Positions 15,001 through 25,640 of a stretch of DNA of 64,000 nt are shown here, piece by piece. The first letter of the stretch is position 1. The number at the start of each line of letters is the position of its first letter. This DNA is from Aplysia californica (lineage: Eukaryota > Mollusca > Gastropoda > Aplysiida > Aplysiidae). The translations under genes and the position numbers were made by a program. Where the stretch lies: NCBI RefSeq assembly GCF_000002075.1, contig NW_004797295.1, forward strand, positions 450,493-514,492, read 5' to 3'. The notes beneath the pieces were generated by a model that searched no databases, was not told the origin of the DNA, and saw only the letters and a program-made list of their open reading frames with translations.

Positions 15001-16945
15001 GAAAATGTTTAATGTGTCCCGCATGCTCAAATGGCCTTATGCAGTTGTGAGTGCCGTAAAACACTTGCAGTAAAAAAAATAATTAATTAAAAGCAAAAAG
15101 TTTCCAGGACTGAGCAATGATGGGAAATTCCCCTCAACGGTGGCCTGTTATTCCCATATGAAACTGTCCAACATGCGCTCTTCTATTAACCCGACCCATC
15201 AGGCCTTTGGCCACAATTTTTTCCTCCCACACCCAGCTTAAACGACTCCTTTTACTGTTGGGGATTCCAATATCACATACCAGAAAACTTATGTTTATTA
15301 TATCAACTTTAACTGTGACCTTTTACTGTTGAAGATATCTCTTCTTTCATTTTTTCTTTTGACAGGAGGGATATATAATATGTCTGAGTTGATTTGTGTG
15401 CATTTTCTTTATCCTTCCTTTGTGTGTGCAGATGCCAGCTTAGAGTGGGAGACGATTGAGCAGTACTTCCTGTGGCAGTTGGTCATGGCTCACAACATCC
15501 CTGTAGAACACATCCTCCCCATCTTGCCAAAGCTAGAATTTACTGGTAAGTTTGCTCTGATGAGGCTGCTGGTGGTGAACTTTAGATGAGACTGTTGTGC
15601 TTTTATGATGAAAAATTATTTTTCCCCCCTTTTTTTAAATAGTAAAATTGATCCTCAGTGTTTTCATGGTTTGTTGCTAGTGAAAAGTACCCATACCAAG
15701 TGTCAAATCCATTGTTGTCTGTAAGAGTAAATCCTCAATGAAGAGCTGGTACTATACCTTTTTGGGGTACTTTTGGCTTGCACCTCAACTACAGGAAAAG
15801 GGCATTTACTTTAACAATCAAGATAGTACTGGACCAAAAAAAAGATCACATTCTTCGGTTCCACATTCTGCACAAGAAAGCTTTTCAATTGATTGCACAA
15901 TTTGATCTCTGGTATTGACCGTTTTGTTTAGTTTGACTGCAAAATTATTTTTTATGTGCGTTTTTTTTAACATACATGTTAAGGAAAGCATTAGCTTCCA
16001 ACAATGTGGGAAATAACAATTTTTACAATGATTAGACAGAGTACAAACCAGTAGTCCATGTTCTTTTTTTTCCTCCTTTCCTTACAGCCAATGCAGAGGC
16101 CCTTACAAGCTTGATGGTTCTCCTCAAACAAGTCAGGTGAGTAAGGTTAACGCATCCTTTGTGTGCTAAAGGGTCTCCAGGTAGGATGCTTGCTACTTAT
16201 GTCAAAAGTGGCAGGGTGGAGGGGGGTTGATAAGATTTTATTTCATCCCTTCATCTTAGAATTGAAAGAAGAGGGCACTCAGTCCATTCAGAAAGGGACA
16301 AACACTTTGATGGTCACTTGTGCATACTGGATACATTAAAGTTGGAATGAATCATTTTATGTATATAAGAGTACTTTTACAAAAAGTGAGTGTGGCTGCA
16401 CGAATGACAAAGAACAATATTTTTGTTGGAAAGGGTATATATTATGTTTTAGTTACTCATTCTCTGGATTGAAGATGCTGCCAGGGGAACAGTGAGAAAG
16501 TGGGATTATGAATTGACATTATAATTGTCAGTGTAGCATGAAAATAGATTAGAAAGGGTTTATCAAGAACTTTTACATACATGTTTGCTTATTATGTGTC
16601 CCCCAAGCCGTATATTTTTACTACTTTTCAATATGGTACCCCGAAGAATACTGTTTAGAAATTGCTTTTCCGTCACAGGTTTTGTTTGATATATAAGGTT
16701 CATTGGGTGTGTTAATGCAGGTAAAAGTTTATTATTTGTTAATCATTTCGAATTTTTAAAAAATAGAAGTTGTTTGATTTGAAGGATAAGGATAATTTCT
16801 TTGAGCACTGCAGCTTTGAGAAATAATTATAGTGAAACACTGAAAGTGTATATTTTTCGTTGAAATCTATATGTAAGAATTGTATTATGTCAGTTCTGTA
16901 ACCACCATTCTGACTGAATTAATATGAGTACAGTTAGGGATGTGC

Positions 16946-17034
<89 letters not shown>

Positions 17035-17088
17035 TCCCTCTCCCTCTCCCTCTCCCTCCCTCCCTCCCTCCCTCCCTCTCTCTCTCTC

Positions 17089-17170
<82 letters not shown>

Positions 17171-20100
17171 GGGTATCTACTGAAACAAAAAGAATAAGAC
17201 GAGAGGAAAGACCTTCATTCATTGTTTATGTATTTATTTCAGTCCAAACTGGGACCTGTTGCGGCCAGTGCTGTCTCGGGAGTGCAAAAAGTCTGACTTC
17301 TTCACTGTCTCCATTCTGAAGTACTGGGCACAAGAGCATGAGGATCGCTTAGCAGAACTCATCAACTTTCAACTCACAAAGCTCAATGGAACACCAAAGA
17401 AAAGACAGAGGTATTGTTACCTTCATCTTTTTGTAGCCTCTTTACTTATTTATTCCGTAAATTTAACCTGTCAGCATACACACTGTCTGTTTTGTCTATT
17501 CTGATAAGAGCACTGTCTCTGTAGTTGGTCAGTATGGCAGAGAGGAAGGGGTTTTTTCTGCGCTAAAACTGCACCTCCAGTCTGTGGGAGACGCATTGGA
17601 CTAAACAAACCACTAACAAACTACGAGGTCTGTCTCAGAATAAAGTTTCCCTGTCATGCTGTCCTCACATATAATTATAAATCACCTTGTATTTGGTATC
17701 AACAGAAAGCTTATTCAAATACCTATTCAACGTAGCAACCACCAAGTTCAAGACATTTCTCCATTTGATGTACCCAGCGGTCAAAGACAGTGGTCAGTGA
17801 TCATTTGTCCAAGGTCCCGGGTGCTTTTACTCAATTATGCATTGGACACACCTCTCTAACGCATAAGAACCTCCTATAGGGAGATGAAAAACCGTTTTGT
17901 GTTGGATGCGACACAGATTTTACCATTAGACACATTTCAACAGAATGTCTAGACTTCAGAGAGACCCGAGGGAAATATTTAAAATGCAAAAAATTGTAAG
18001 ATCTGTTTTCCATCGTTCATCCCGACAGAATATGTGATTTTATAAAGGTCATTGGCCTTTACGGAAAATAGTAAATACAGTTATTTTGATTTTAAACAGG
18101 TTATCAGTTTTATATAGTTATTTTACCTCAAGTTTTTAACATTTTAAAATCTGATCGTTGGCCCGAACCAAGCTGTGCAATGAACTACTGTGAATGCAGC
18201 CAACTTATGTTTTGCGCACTCATATGACCTTAAGCAGTTGCGAGCGCCGTAAAACTCTTACTACTACTGCTACTACTCTTCCGCACTTATTTTTTACACC
18301 AGCTATCAAAAGAGTCAGTATCATTTTTTAAAGGCATTTTTAGCTTTGTGGGTTTTCTTTTCTTTTCTTTTTTAAAACAATTTTATTGATTTTATGGGAC
18401 AGAATTCTCTGTAGACATACTTTTGGAAGAGAATACATGTTGACTGTGACACATCTGTATGTGTATTGTTTTAGAAAAAGAAATGTTTCAGACTGGTTAG
18501 AAAGTAATGCAGTTTTACAATAATGACGTTTTCTACATTGTTTGATTTCATTACCTTTCTGTGTTTCTGTCTGTCTTCCTTGCCATTTCCCTGCACTAAA
18601 TGGTCATTATCATGCCTTTATTCTTCTTCTCTTAACTCAAATTCAACTAACCTCATTGTGTTGCAGAACTGGTGGTGGCATTAAGAAAGATCATCCAACA
18701 GTTGATCAGATCCTTGCTCACCTAGATCACATGCGACAAGTTTGTCGGAATATTTCATGTAAGTAAAATGTCAGCCTCTCGTGTAAAAGCACTTGGTTTG
18801 TCTCCGGATTATTCAGGCTTGACAAGTTGGAATCATGGATAATAACAACAGATTTCGTTTATGTGAAGTGTGTACTGTTTTTGTCATGTGCTTAGAGCTG
18901 TTTTCTTCCAGCTGTGTTATTTTCATTGATAAAGGGAAATAGATTGTGTGTGCAGAGTTCCATCTTCAACCGTTTCGAAGTTTTTTCTTTACTTTTCATT
19001 TCTCTAGAAATGAATTGATGTCTCAGAGACTGGAGAAAACATCAGCTTCATTTGTTATCTCAAGACCAATATTTAAATTTTCTTCCTTCTTTATGGTTTC
19101 ATCTAACAGACCAAAACTGAATGTCTGCAGAGTTCATCTGCCATTGTTTTTGCTTTGTTTTAGGGTTGTTGTTGTTTTTTGGGATTTTTTGTTTGTTTGT
19201 TTGTTTTGTTTGCTGGTTGTTGGTTTTTTTGGGGGGAATGCTTGTCTTTGTAGCTCATAGATCCACTTTAATGTGGTACTCCTGACTTTGAAGTACTGAT
19301 GGGAAGATCTTAATCTTCACTAAGTCTTGGGCTGTGTGATTTTAAAATAGGAGGACTTCTGTTCTTGCCACCAAGAATAGATCTCCAATACCCTTTGACT
19401 TTTTAACAGTTCACTATACATATGTGACCTCTCTCTTCCCTTCAACACTTTATTGTTTCTTATATCCTCCACCTTTGTTGTTACGGGTTTGTTTGATTAC
19501 AGAACTTTGCTTTCATAACTTTTTGTTTCTCATTGCAGTTTTGAATCATGAAAATATCCAGCATGCTCTACAACAAGTGCAGATTACCGAGGCACAGAAA
19601 GCAAAGTGAGTCATGTTTGCTTTCCTTTCTATGTATTTTGTTTGCTTTTCATCATGCTTTACTATTGTACCACGTTACCACCATTGTCTTGGTCGAGGTT
19701 TTCTTTTCAAGGTGAACATAAGTAACAGTTGGAGTTGGTTGATTTCGGCTTGTAGAATTCTGTTCTTTTGAGAACTTGTACATTGTGATCACCTGTAAGA
19801 AGAACAAAACCGTCTCACACAAATTCTTCTTGTACACCAACTTGCAGCCCCTCCGGCAACAACTTTTTCCTTTCGCCCTTTGCCAAAACAACACTCTGTA
19901 CTATATTGTTAGGGAGATAATTTTTCAAGGAATCTTCCATCTACAACATTGCACTGAGCTGAAAGGCACAAGCCCAACAACAAAATTAGTGAAAGGGTTT
20001 TGGTTTGTTTGTTTTTTGTCTTGTTTTAGTGGGTTGCTTGGATAGAGGTCTTTACTTTGAGGGACCTCTGTTTATTTCATATAAATGTCAAAGTTCTTTT

Positions 20101-23100
20101 CAATCAGATATTTGTCTTTTTCTCTTTCTTTGGTTAATGAAGCAGGTAGTTTATGAGGGCTTAACTTCTTGCCTTTGTTTATTATTATAGTCTGTTTCTG
20201 ATGAACAGTCACAGTTGTTAGTTGACTTGCCAAATAAGCTATCTTTTGACATACAGTCAAAATTGTCCAAGACAAGCTACCTATTGTTAAGGGGACAAAT
20301 GGTTGTCTTAGACCGGTGGACGCCTTGGACAGTGTCAATATGTTAAATACAAAAGGTGGGAAATGGTTATTTGTACACAGGGGATTGTCTTGGACAGGTG
20401 GCGGGTAGAGTAGGTTCGACTATACTTTAATATCTTGTAGAGTGCCATCAAGTTTTCACTTGACCTCCAGGTACAGTGACCTCCTGGCCCTGGCCGAGGA
20501 CATCGATGACATGAAGATTGTGCGAGTGCTCCGTGGAAGGAAGGCCTCCAACGCCAGCGGGCTCAGCCCCAAGCACACAAAGAACAAAAAGTCTGCAGAG
20601 AGTGACAGCGGGGGCAGCGACTCTTCAGATGTGAGTACATTATGAGCAGAGATATATTTTTCAGGTGTTTTGTCTTCAGGTAACTTGTCTGCAGGGTTCT
20701 GTTTGTTGCTACAGTAGTCTACGTCTAAATGCACGGTGCTCGGGAGGGCTCCTTATCGTGTGTTTATACGGAGTGTGCGTTTACATGAACCTTTGCAAAG
20801 GGAGGAATGGACGCAGTCATTTCATTGCCTTGATATTTTAGTGACCTCCCTTTGGGGTGGGGGTCACTTTGGCCGATAATGTGACGACACGTGACTGTTT
20901 TGTTAAGAATTCTCCGGCTGAGGTTAGGAATACTAAAGGCGTTAAATGGGGTGGGATGGGGGGAGAGAGAAAGACAGACACAATGTAATGAATGCACTAT
21001 AAAATGTCGGGAACAGATAGCCTAAGAGGAAACTGTTAGAGATAGTCATAGAGGCAACGGCTCAGCCCCATGGCTTCCCAAGCCATAAATTCATGGACAG
21101 CAACAAAATTATAGATCTCTACATTCAGAGAAACATTTCTCTTGTGATTCATTGAACAAGTACATTATAAGTCCTTCGAACACAGCTGATTAGGCTAACT
21201 TGACTAATCTTAACAATCCTATAGAGGCCTGCCTTGTGTTTTACGGCATTGATGCGTGTCGCGCATCAGGCCTAGGTCTAACTGAACATTACATGCAGTC
21301 ACCCAAACACCAGTCAGAAACCTTCTCTCAAAGATGCATTCCCACAGTGACCGATCAAAAAACAGGTCAGTCTCCTTCCCCCCCTCCATTTCACCGACCA
21401 GCCATAGACCGGGACCTAAACCTGTGTGTCTGTGGAAAGTTGGGTGTGAAAACGCTGTCCATCGCTCTCTTTGTTGGCCATGAGGGGCAGTCTCACCAAA
21501 TACTCGGTTTTCTAAGTTCGTCTCATGCAAGCTGTGCAGGTGTTAGTGAAAATTTCCCATTGTCAAGCTTTACCTGTCAGTGTGTTTCGCGGATCGGAGC
21601 GTGCATTTAGAGGGAGTAACCGTGCGTTTGTACGTCTAAAGCATTTGTACGTCTAAATAATATAGTTTTAAAAACAGGTCAGGTGACGAAAGCGTGTGCT
21701 TGAGCAGAGCGTGCTTTTGTATGGCTTACGTTCAGGCGGAGACTACTGTACTATTCTCTGTCTTCTCTTGCTTCTGGTTTTTTTACTTCTGGGGTCTGGT
21801 ACGAGGATATTTGTGCCGGCCTCAGATTCAAGCCACATCAGAACTTTTTTTCCTCTTTCTTTCCCTTGACTACTCCAATCTTTTTAATTCATTGCAATAA
21901 TGACATAGCAAATTGCAAAGTTGTGTCCTTTATAGAATTTTTAGAGGTACCACATGAACTTTTCAGACTGAATGTGAGAAATTATGTATTGCCGTATATA
22001 TGAGCCTTTGCCATGAGGTGGGTACCTAAAATGCAGCACCGAGGGTTGATGATAGCAGTTTTTAATATTTCGTTTTTACTTGAATTTTTCTATTCATGTA
22101 TATCTCCTCCTACTAAAACATGTATTTTTACAGACCTACAGATGACATGCTAAGCTATGTTACGCCACATTACATAACATCAAGTCAAATTCTTTCGGAC
22201 ATAACTATGATGACACATTTTTTAGAATTTGATCATACAAAATTATTTTAACAGTTGTCTTATTGCTTTAATTTTCAAACATAAGCATGAAGAGCATATA
22301 AAATGGTGACGATCACAGAAAAGAGAAATTCTGAATGCCTTTGTGTTTGCATTTGTGTTATCATAGTTATGTCCAAATGAAATGAAAAACTTTCCGTTTT
22401 CATATCTTAATTTCTTTTGTGAAAATTTGAGCAAACGATTCAGAAGGTTCAATTTGAATGTTAATGATGAAAAAATGCCACTTTATTTGCATTTTCCTAT
22501 TAATCTCTGCAAAATATTAAATCTTTCGAACATAACCATGATGACACAAAATGAAAAATACCCTGAAAAGTAATTGATAGAATGTAAAATTATTTTGAAA
22601 GTTTTCTAATTGCTTTACTTTTCAAACATAACAATGAAGAGCATATAAAATCACAGAAAAAAGAAATTCTGAATGTCTTTGTGTTCGCAGTAGTGTCATC
22701 ATAGTTATGTCGAAAAGAAATGAAAAATTTCCATTTTCATATTTTAATTCATTTTTTGACAATTTTGGCAAACAAAGATTCAGGAGATTCAGTTTGACTC
22801 ATAAGGCATGCTAATGGTGAAAAAATGCCAACTAATTCATGTTTTACTATGCAAAATACCAAATATCTTTCGAACATAACCACGATGACACATAATGGAT
22901 AAATGCTTGTCTTCATTTTTGAACATATCATCAATTTACATCAAATTTTTCCCTCTGGTTGACATCTAGCCAAGCACATGTGGTCGCATCTAGATCTACA
23001 ACTACTTGACCATTAGAACACAGTGCAATGTTAATCATTACTTGGTTTAAATTTAATTAAATTTTTCAGACATAACAGCTTTTTTTAAACTTGACATGTT

Positions 23101-24142
23101 AAGAGTCAATGACGACTTCAATGGATTCGTCTCATCCATCGTTATTCTTCTCGCCGTCTTGCATCGCACAACAATACGCTTTGAATGGATTGACAGGAAC
23201 AATGCACATTCCACAAGCCCTATTATTTCTCTTTCTGATTGGTTCTTTCGAGCATAACAAATGATGGCTGAGCATGAGGCGTCGCGGGGTTTCCGTTTAC
23301 TGCAAAATTATGCGCAGTCACAGCTTCGGATTCAGTCAGGACCGAGAGTAAACATTGAACGATATTATGCTCATTCCAGGGCCCCAAAATGGCCAATAGA
23401 AATGAAGTCACGTGGAATCGAAGTTACCTTGCGAAAAGACTACGCGAGTTATGCTCAGAAATGAAAATCTAGACGGCTCACAAAGAAAAAATAGCGACAG
23501 ATATCATTATTCCTGATATAGCACCACAAATAATGTAGTGATAGTAGTTAAAGTGTAGAAGGACGAGTTTCTCAGCAATTATTTCATTGTTGAACTTGAT
23601 GACAGAAAAAATATGAACTCGACGCGTCACGTTTTGCATTCTAAAAATACATCGATTTCAGAACTAAAAATATTTGTAAGATTTCTTCTGATGGCCCAAC
23701 TACTATTTCTCTGCTCCCGTAGCTGAAACATCATATTATTTATTAAGACCAACATATACAAATTTCAAAGCTGTAGTACCATTTTTATTGGAATAGGAAA
23801 GGATTTTGTATGGTATATGAAAAAAAAACCCTCCTATTGGCAAAGGCTCATATACAGATGAGAAATTTAGTCTGCACACTGCTTTGTCTTTCTGGCTCTT
23901 CTGATGCACATTGTACCGTTGTACTTCATTCATTTTGCTTTTATTTAGAAGATTTCTTTACTGCGGAACAGTTCTATATAAGGGAAAGATCTCTTATCCG
24001 CAATGATTTGACTCTAAGTCTAAGGTGCATCTGATTCCAATGCAAGCTCCTTTCTGGTATTTATTTTCAGGATGAAATCAAACCTCAGACAAAGAAAAGG
24101 AAGAAGATGGCGGCTGCAAATGTGGAAGAAGACAGCGACTGA
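81..24142 (+). CDS. INTS3: Integrator complex subunit 3, C-terminal 790 residues (25 exons; 5' end outside window)
   Basis: INTS3 is a HEAT-repeat scaffold of Integrator (3'-end cleavage and termination of snRNAs and other Pol II transcripts) and of the SOSS single-strand-DNA-binding complex; it acts in the nucleus. Exons by homology and GT-AG sites: 81-210, 785-882, 1277-1324, 1822-1965, 2472-2556, 3219-3298, 4986-5077, 5509-5600, 6064-6183, 6935-7067, 9222-9279, 10096-10199, 10933-10977, 11982-12101, 12763-12856, 13348-13407, 13971-14039, 14306-14384, 15432-15545, 16088-16136, 17243-17410, 18667-18758, 19539-19605, 20471-20630, 24071-24142. All junctions keep phase. Segments recalled from human INTS3 recur in order: [46 protein letters not shown] (one change), [34 protein letters not shown] (QVDDVRLF here), AHNIP. 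The tail is acidic/Ser-rich, then a basic KKRKK signal and a DSD end, as in human. Upstream exons (about 230 residues) are missing. Exon 14 uses the acceptor at 11980-11981, chosen because it preserves phase and homology. No intact-frame problem was seen. Confidence 0.96.
3121..3180 (+). repeat. Two-copy degenerate tandem repeat
   Basis: Two imperfect copies of a unit of about 35 bp beginning TTCTGTGCA and containing TTTTCATTA, in INTS3 intron 5 just upstream of the exon 6 acceptor. Confidence 0.5.
3307..3808 (+). repeat. tRNA-derived SINE, family 1, copy A (INTS3 intron 6)
   Basis: A tRNA-like head with A box TAGCCTAGAGG and B box GGTTTGAATCC is followed by a body of about 400 bp and the tail CATATGACCTTATGCAGTTG / GAGTGCCGTAAAAC plus an A-run. 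It matches the copy at 14558-15097 over nearly its whole length. The 9-bp sequence AGTAAGTAG occurs immediately before (3298-3306) and after (3809-3817) and is read as the target-site duplication. The upstream copy contains the splice donor of INTS3 exon 6. At about 500 bp it is long for a SINE, implying a non-tRNA central domain. Confidence 0.88.
3945..4722 (-). mobile_element. Degraded pogo-like element, CAGTAGTCTCCGCCTAAG family (minus-oriented)
   Basis: The sequence from the segment GAGAGACTGAATTTTAATTG on to CCGAAACATGGATC matches, in reverse, the element starting at 60763 and the piece at 43445-43891. The left margin retains a mutated TTAAGATCCCATCG resembling the terminal repeat. The other terminus is lost. 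No transposase is visible. It lies in INTS3 intron 6 after the SINE. Confidence 0.6.
7282..7467 (+). mobile_element. TTAA-target (piggyBac-type) element fragment
   Basis: TTAA at 7282-7285 is followed by CCCCTTGACTGTGTTGTAG, matching the reversed right end of the element at 45083-45801 (CCCCTTGACTGCTAACC). The internal words TTTTGAATAA, GTGACATCCCT and the GATCAT context at 7395-7455 are shared with 45204-45270. The right end was not found; a TA-target element begins at 7470. Confidence 0.55.
7470..7913 (-). mobile_element. TA-target MITE, GGCGCTCGTCAA family, copy 1
   Basis: One end reads TGTGAGACAGCATGGTGAAA with GGCGCTCGTCAA further in; the opposite end carries the reversed TTGTGACACA. 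The body matches in reverse the copies at 27664, 37377 and 39229 (AAATATCTCGACTTCTAT, GATACCAATAACTC). TA precedes the first end. It is non-coding, in INTS3 intron 10. Confidence 0.8.
7930..8760 (+). repeat. Interrupted direct duplication (two copies, first split by a SINE)
   Basis: 7930-8055 (GTGTGTTATTTTACTTA, ACATGTTAAAT) resembles 8565-8682, and 8455-8530 (CATCTCTTCATTTCTCTTTC then TATTGATATAT) resembles 8675-8753. The first copy is split by about 400 bp, which includes SINE-like sequence; the second is continuous. Confidence 0.65.
8190..8440 (+). repeat. SINE family 2-like copy with shared LINE/SINE tail
   Basis: The pyrimidine-rich body resembles 10292-10460 (TTTCTT, TATCATCC, TACTTCTTTTGTATGT). 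It ends with CTTATGCAGTTGCAAGCG and CCCTAAAACC, a mutated form of the tail shared with family 1. Confidence 0.55.
10292..10460 (+). repeat. SINE family 2, copy A (INTS3 intron 12)
   Basis: GCGGGTGCTCTGGTGTGG at its head, then TTCTTTCCTATCAAACATCT, then the tail CATATGACCGTATGCAGTTG and GAGTGCCATAAAACC. The head and first half match 27085-27210; the tail matches SINE family 1. No clear A/B boxes were recognised in its head. Confidence 0.7.
11230..11981 (+). other. Intron 13 segment of INTS3 with an unidentified, less AT-rich insert
   Basis: About 11300-11850 is less AT-rich than the surrounding introns and contains gene-like words (for example GAAGTCCGCTCATTGATTC). No intact frame, splice pair, terminal repeats or family could be assigned. 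It may be an old transposon fragment. The final 50 bases form the exon 14 acceptor region. Confidence 0.3.
14558..15097 (+). repeat. tRNA-derived SINE, family 1, copy B (INTS3 intron 18)
   Basis: Best-preserved copy: A box TGGCCTAGAGG, B box GAGTTCGAATCC, body with CTTCTCGGACAAGGGC and TTAAAGATCCCTTGG, tail CCTTATGCAGTTGTGAGTG, then an A/T-rich 3' end. An 11-bp flanking duplication with one mismatch is present: AAGTTTCAAGG (14547-14557) and AAGTTTCCAGG (15098-15108). Confidence 0.9.
16949..17168 (+). repeat. (CT)n microsatellite, about 220 bp
   Basis: An almost pure CT dinucleotide tract with short CCCT interruptions near 17031-17100, ending 74 bp before the acceptor of INTS3 exon 21. It reads open in several frames as Ser-Leu or Arg-Glu repeats, none of which is a gene. 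Confidence 0.98.
17640..18265 (+). mobile_element. LINE 3' end with CCHC-type C-terminus of ORF2 (jockey/I-like)
   Basis: Around 17848-17990 the plus strand reads [13 protein letters not shown], then (after a stop) [19 protein letters not shown] and [12 protein letters not shown]. This is the usual C-terminal block of I/jockey-group reverse-transcriptase ORFs (IGHTxLTHxxLL, CxxC...HxxxxC, ...F...R.KY). It is followed by about 230 bp of 3' UTR ending CATATGACCTTAAGCAGTTG and GAGCGCCGTAAAAC, the same tail as the two SINE families. The fragment is 5'-truncated and dead, in INTS3 intron 21. Confidence 0.75.
20254..20422 (+). mobile_element. Short pogo-like MITE (CAGTCAAAA... end), 169 bp
   Basis: It starts CAGTCAAAATTGTCCAAG after TA and ends GGTTCGACTA before TA. 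Internal GTCTTGGACAGG near the right mirrors GTCCAAGACAAG at the left. It is non-coding, in INTS3 intron 23. Confidence 0.6.
20712..21748 (+). mobile_element. Pogo-like element, CAGTAGTCTACGTCTAAATG family, 1.04 kb
   Basis: The left end CAGTAGTCTACGTCTAAATG and right end TTCAGGCGGAGACTACTG are imperfect inverted repeats, each flanked by TA (20710-20711, 21749-21750). Subterminal repeats of ACGTCTAAA occur near the right end. The interior has open stretches but nothing recognisable as a transposase, so it is non-autonomous. A truncated inverted copy lies at 38045-38650. Within INTS3 intron 24. Confidence 0.8.
22193..22950 (+). repeat. Tandem fold-back repeat with CATAAC-type ends
   Basis: Five end motifs alternate in direction: TTCGGACATAACTATGATG (22193), its reverse CATAGTTATGTCC (about 22362-22376), TTCGAACATAACCATGATG (about 22524), the reverse CATAGTTATGTCGAA (about 22698-22714), and TTCGAACATAACCACGATG (about 22868). 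The interior GCATGAAGAGCATATAAAAT recurs (22287 and 22632) at about 345-bp spacing. No coding potential. Confidence 0.75.
23058..23470 (+). repeat. Possible related inverted-repeat element with GAGCATAAC ends
   Basis: TTTCGAGCATAACAAATG at 23246 and, reversed, GAGTTATGCTCAGAAATG at 23446 form an inverted pair about 200 bp apart. CAGACATAACAGC also occurs at 23068. The words resemble the ends of the array just upstream. Family unknown. Confidence 0.4.
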
Positions 24143-24546
24143 ATAATGCATACATATTTGAATCATTCGTAAATATCCATTGAGTCATTATCACATTTTA
24201 CTTGTTACTTGTTTTATAAGTCAATATATTATGACCATTCATCTAGGACTTAATGGGCTTATCGCCTCTGTGTTTTCATCAAAGTCACATTTACATATTG
24301 TAAAAAGTTTTCATTCAGACACAACTGCAGCAGGTTTACTTCATCATGTACATGTATGTACCACTTTTCATTTGCCACCCCGAGATTTACATGCTATCAT
24401 TCAGACCAGAATGTTTTTAAAATTGTTCATTGCACGGAGATGAAATGCATAAAAATGAAATGTCATGAAGCAAAACGTGTTTGATTTGTTTTCTTATATT
24501 CTTTAACTGTTATTTATAAATGAACTGATCTGTTCTTCGCAGACAG
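24143..24546 (+). other. INTS3 3' UTR region
   Basis: AT-rich DNA following the INTS3 stop. No clear AATAAA was found before the transposon beginning at 24549, so the polyadenylation site cannot be placed. Confidence 0.5.
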
Positions 24547-24756
24547 TACAGTAGTCTCCGCCTAAGATCCTGGTGCTTGGGAGGACGGAAAATGTGGGAT
24601 CTTAGGCAAAGTGGGATCTTACCCGAATGGCCAGGGGGAAGAATCCACAGTAACTCATGGTCAGGTTCATAATCTGTACAATGATCTTCCCTTACTTTAA
24701 AATGAACTGACGTGACTCCAGGGCACTTAAAGTTCTTCTCAGAAGTTTGACTTAGT

Positions 24757-24870
24757 GGATGAGATCGGCTCGGGATGATCGCCCGACTCGTTGGCCTGAA
24801 AACAACACGTTTGTTTTTGAGGCAACAAGTCGGGCGCGATCGATTTGTGCCACGATAGCCGTTTTGCGCC
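24757..24870. repeat. Fold-back hairpin, copy 1
   Basis: GCCCGACTCGTTGGCCTGAA pairs with the downstream TTGAGGCAACAAGTCGGGCG around a loop near ACACGTTTG. A similar hairpin occurs at 63467-63565 in a different setting. Confidence 0.75.
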
Positions 24871-25140
24871 ATCAGTCTGTCGAGCAAACCGTCCCGACCT
24901 GACCTCCCCAATAGTCCTGTTTGGACTGAATCATCTTTTACTTCTTCTAAATCTAGCTAAATCTAGACTCTAGATCTAGATAGGTATAGAGTAAACTCAA
25001 TCATAAACACGAACTTCTGATTACATAGCTTGCTTGGTTCCGTAGATAGATAGATCTAGTATAAAAATTTGTGAAAGACTTAAAATCTTACACCAGGAGG
25101 GTAGATCTAGACGGATCGATTCATCCAGAAAACCACTAAA

Positions 25141-25640
25141 GGGGTCGTTCAAATATAATCTTATGCCTGGAAAAGGCCTAAATATGGGGGGGGGGGGGGG
25201 GGGATGTCTTGACTCCTGTATAAGAAAGGGGGGTTCCTGAACCAATGTAATATTACACTTTTGTCAGGTGAAAAAATAAGTAGAAAAATAATTTATGATA
25301 ACATAAATTTTTTTTAACGAAACATGACTTAAAAAAGAGTAAACTCTGCTATTCGCTTAGATGTTTTTCCTGAAAAGTTCCTCTTATACCATATTTAATT
25401 ATTATGTCATGTGTGTATGCATGTTTTTCATGAATACTATTATGTAAAAGTAAAGCGCATAGACCAATGATTGTAAAACAGATTTGCGCAATATAAATGT
25501 CATATTATTTATAAGCGAATAAATATTAGTATTACGGGATTTGGTGGGGGGGGGGGGGGAGGAAAATGTAAGAAAGGTGTGGGAAGGGGGGGGGGGCAAA
25601 AAAACCCCAAAAAGGTGTAGGATTATATTTGAACAGCCCC
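25141..25640. mobile_element. 500-bp inverted-repeat element with long poly-G tracts, nested in the pogo-like element
   Basis: The ends GGGGTCGTTCAAATATAATC and GATTATATTTGAACAGCCCC are inverted repeats. AAAACCAC lies at 25129-25136 and again at 25641-25648, an 8-bp candidate target duplication (four bases separate the left copy from GGGG), which would suit a hAT-type insertion. G-runs of 18, 14 and 11 occur at 25186-25203, 25546-25559 and 25586-25596. Non-coding. Confidence 0.7.

Noticed and set aside
16890-17319. Long open frames on both strands (Ser-Leu and Arg-Glu repeats)
   Set aside because: Pure translation of the CT/GA microsatellite in several frames; no gene.
21200-21610. 136-codon plus-strand frame
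   Set aside because: Interior of the pogo-like element at 20712-21748, with an overlapping frame on the other strand; no motif of a transposase.
24510-24911. 133-codon minus-strand frame
   Set aside because: Lies across the end of the pogo-like element, covers its terminal repeat, and shows no transposase or other motif.
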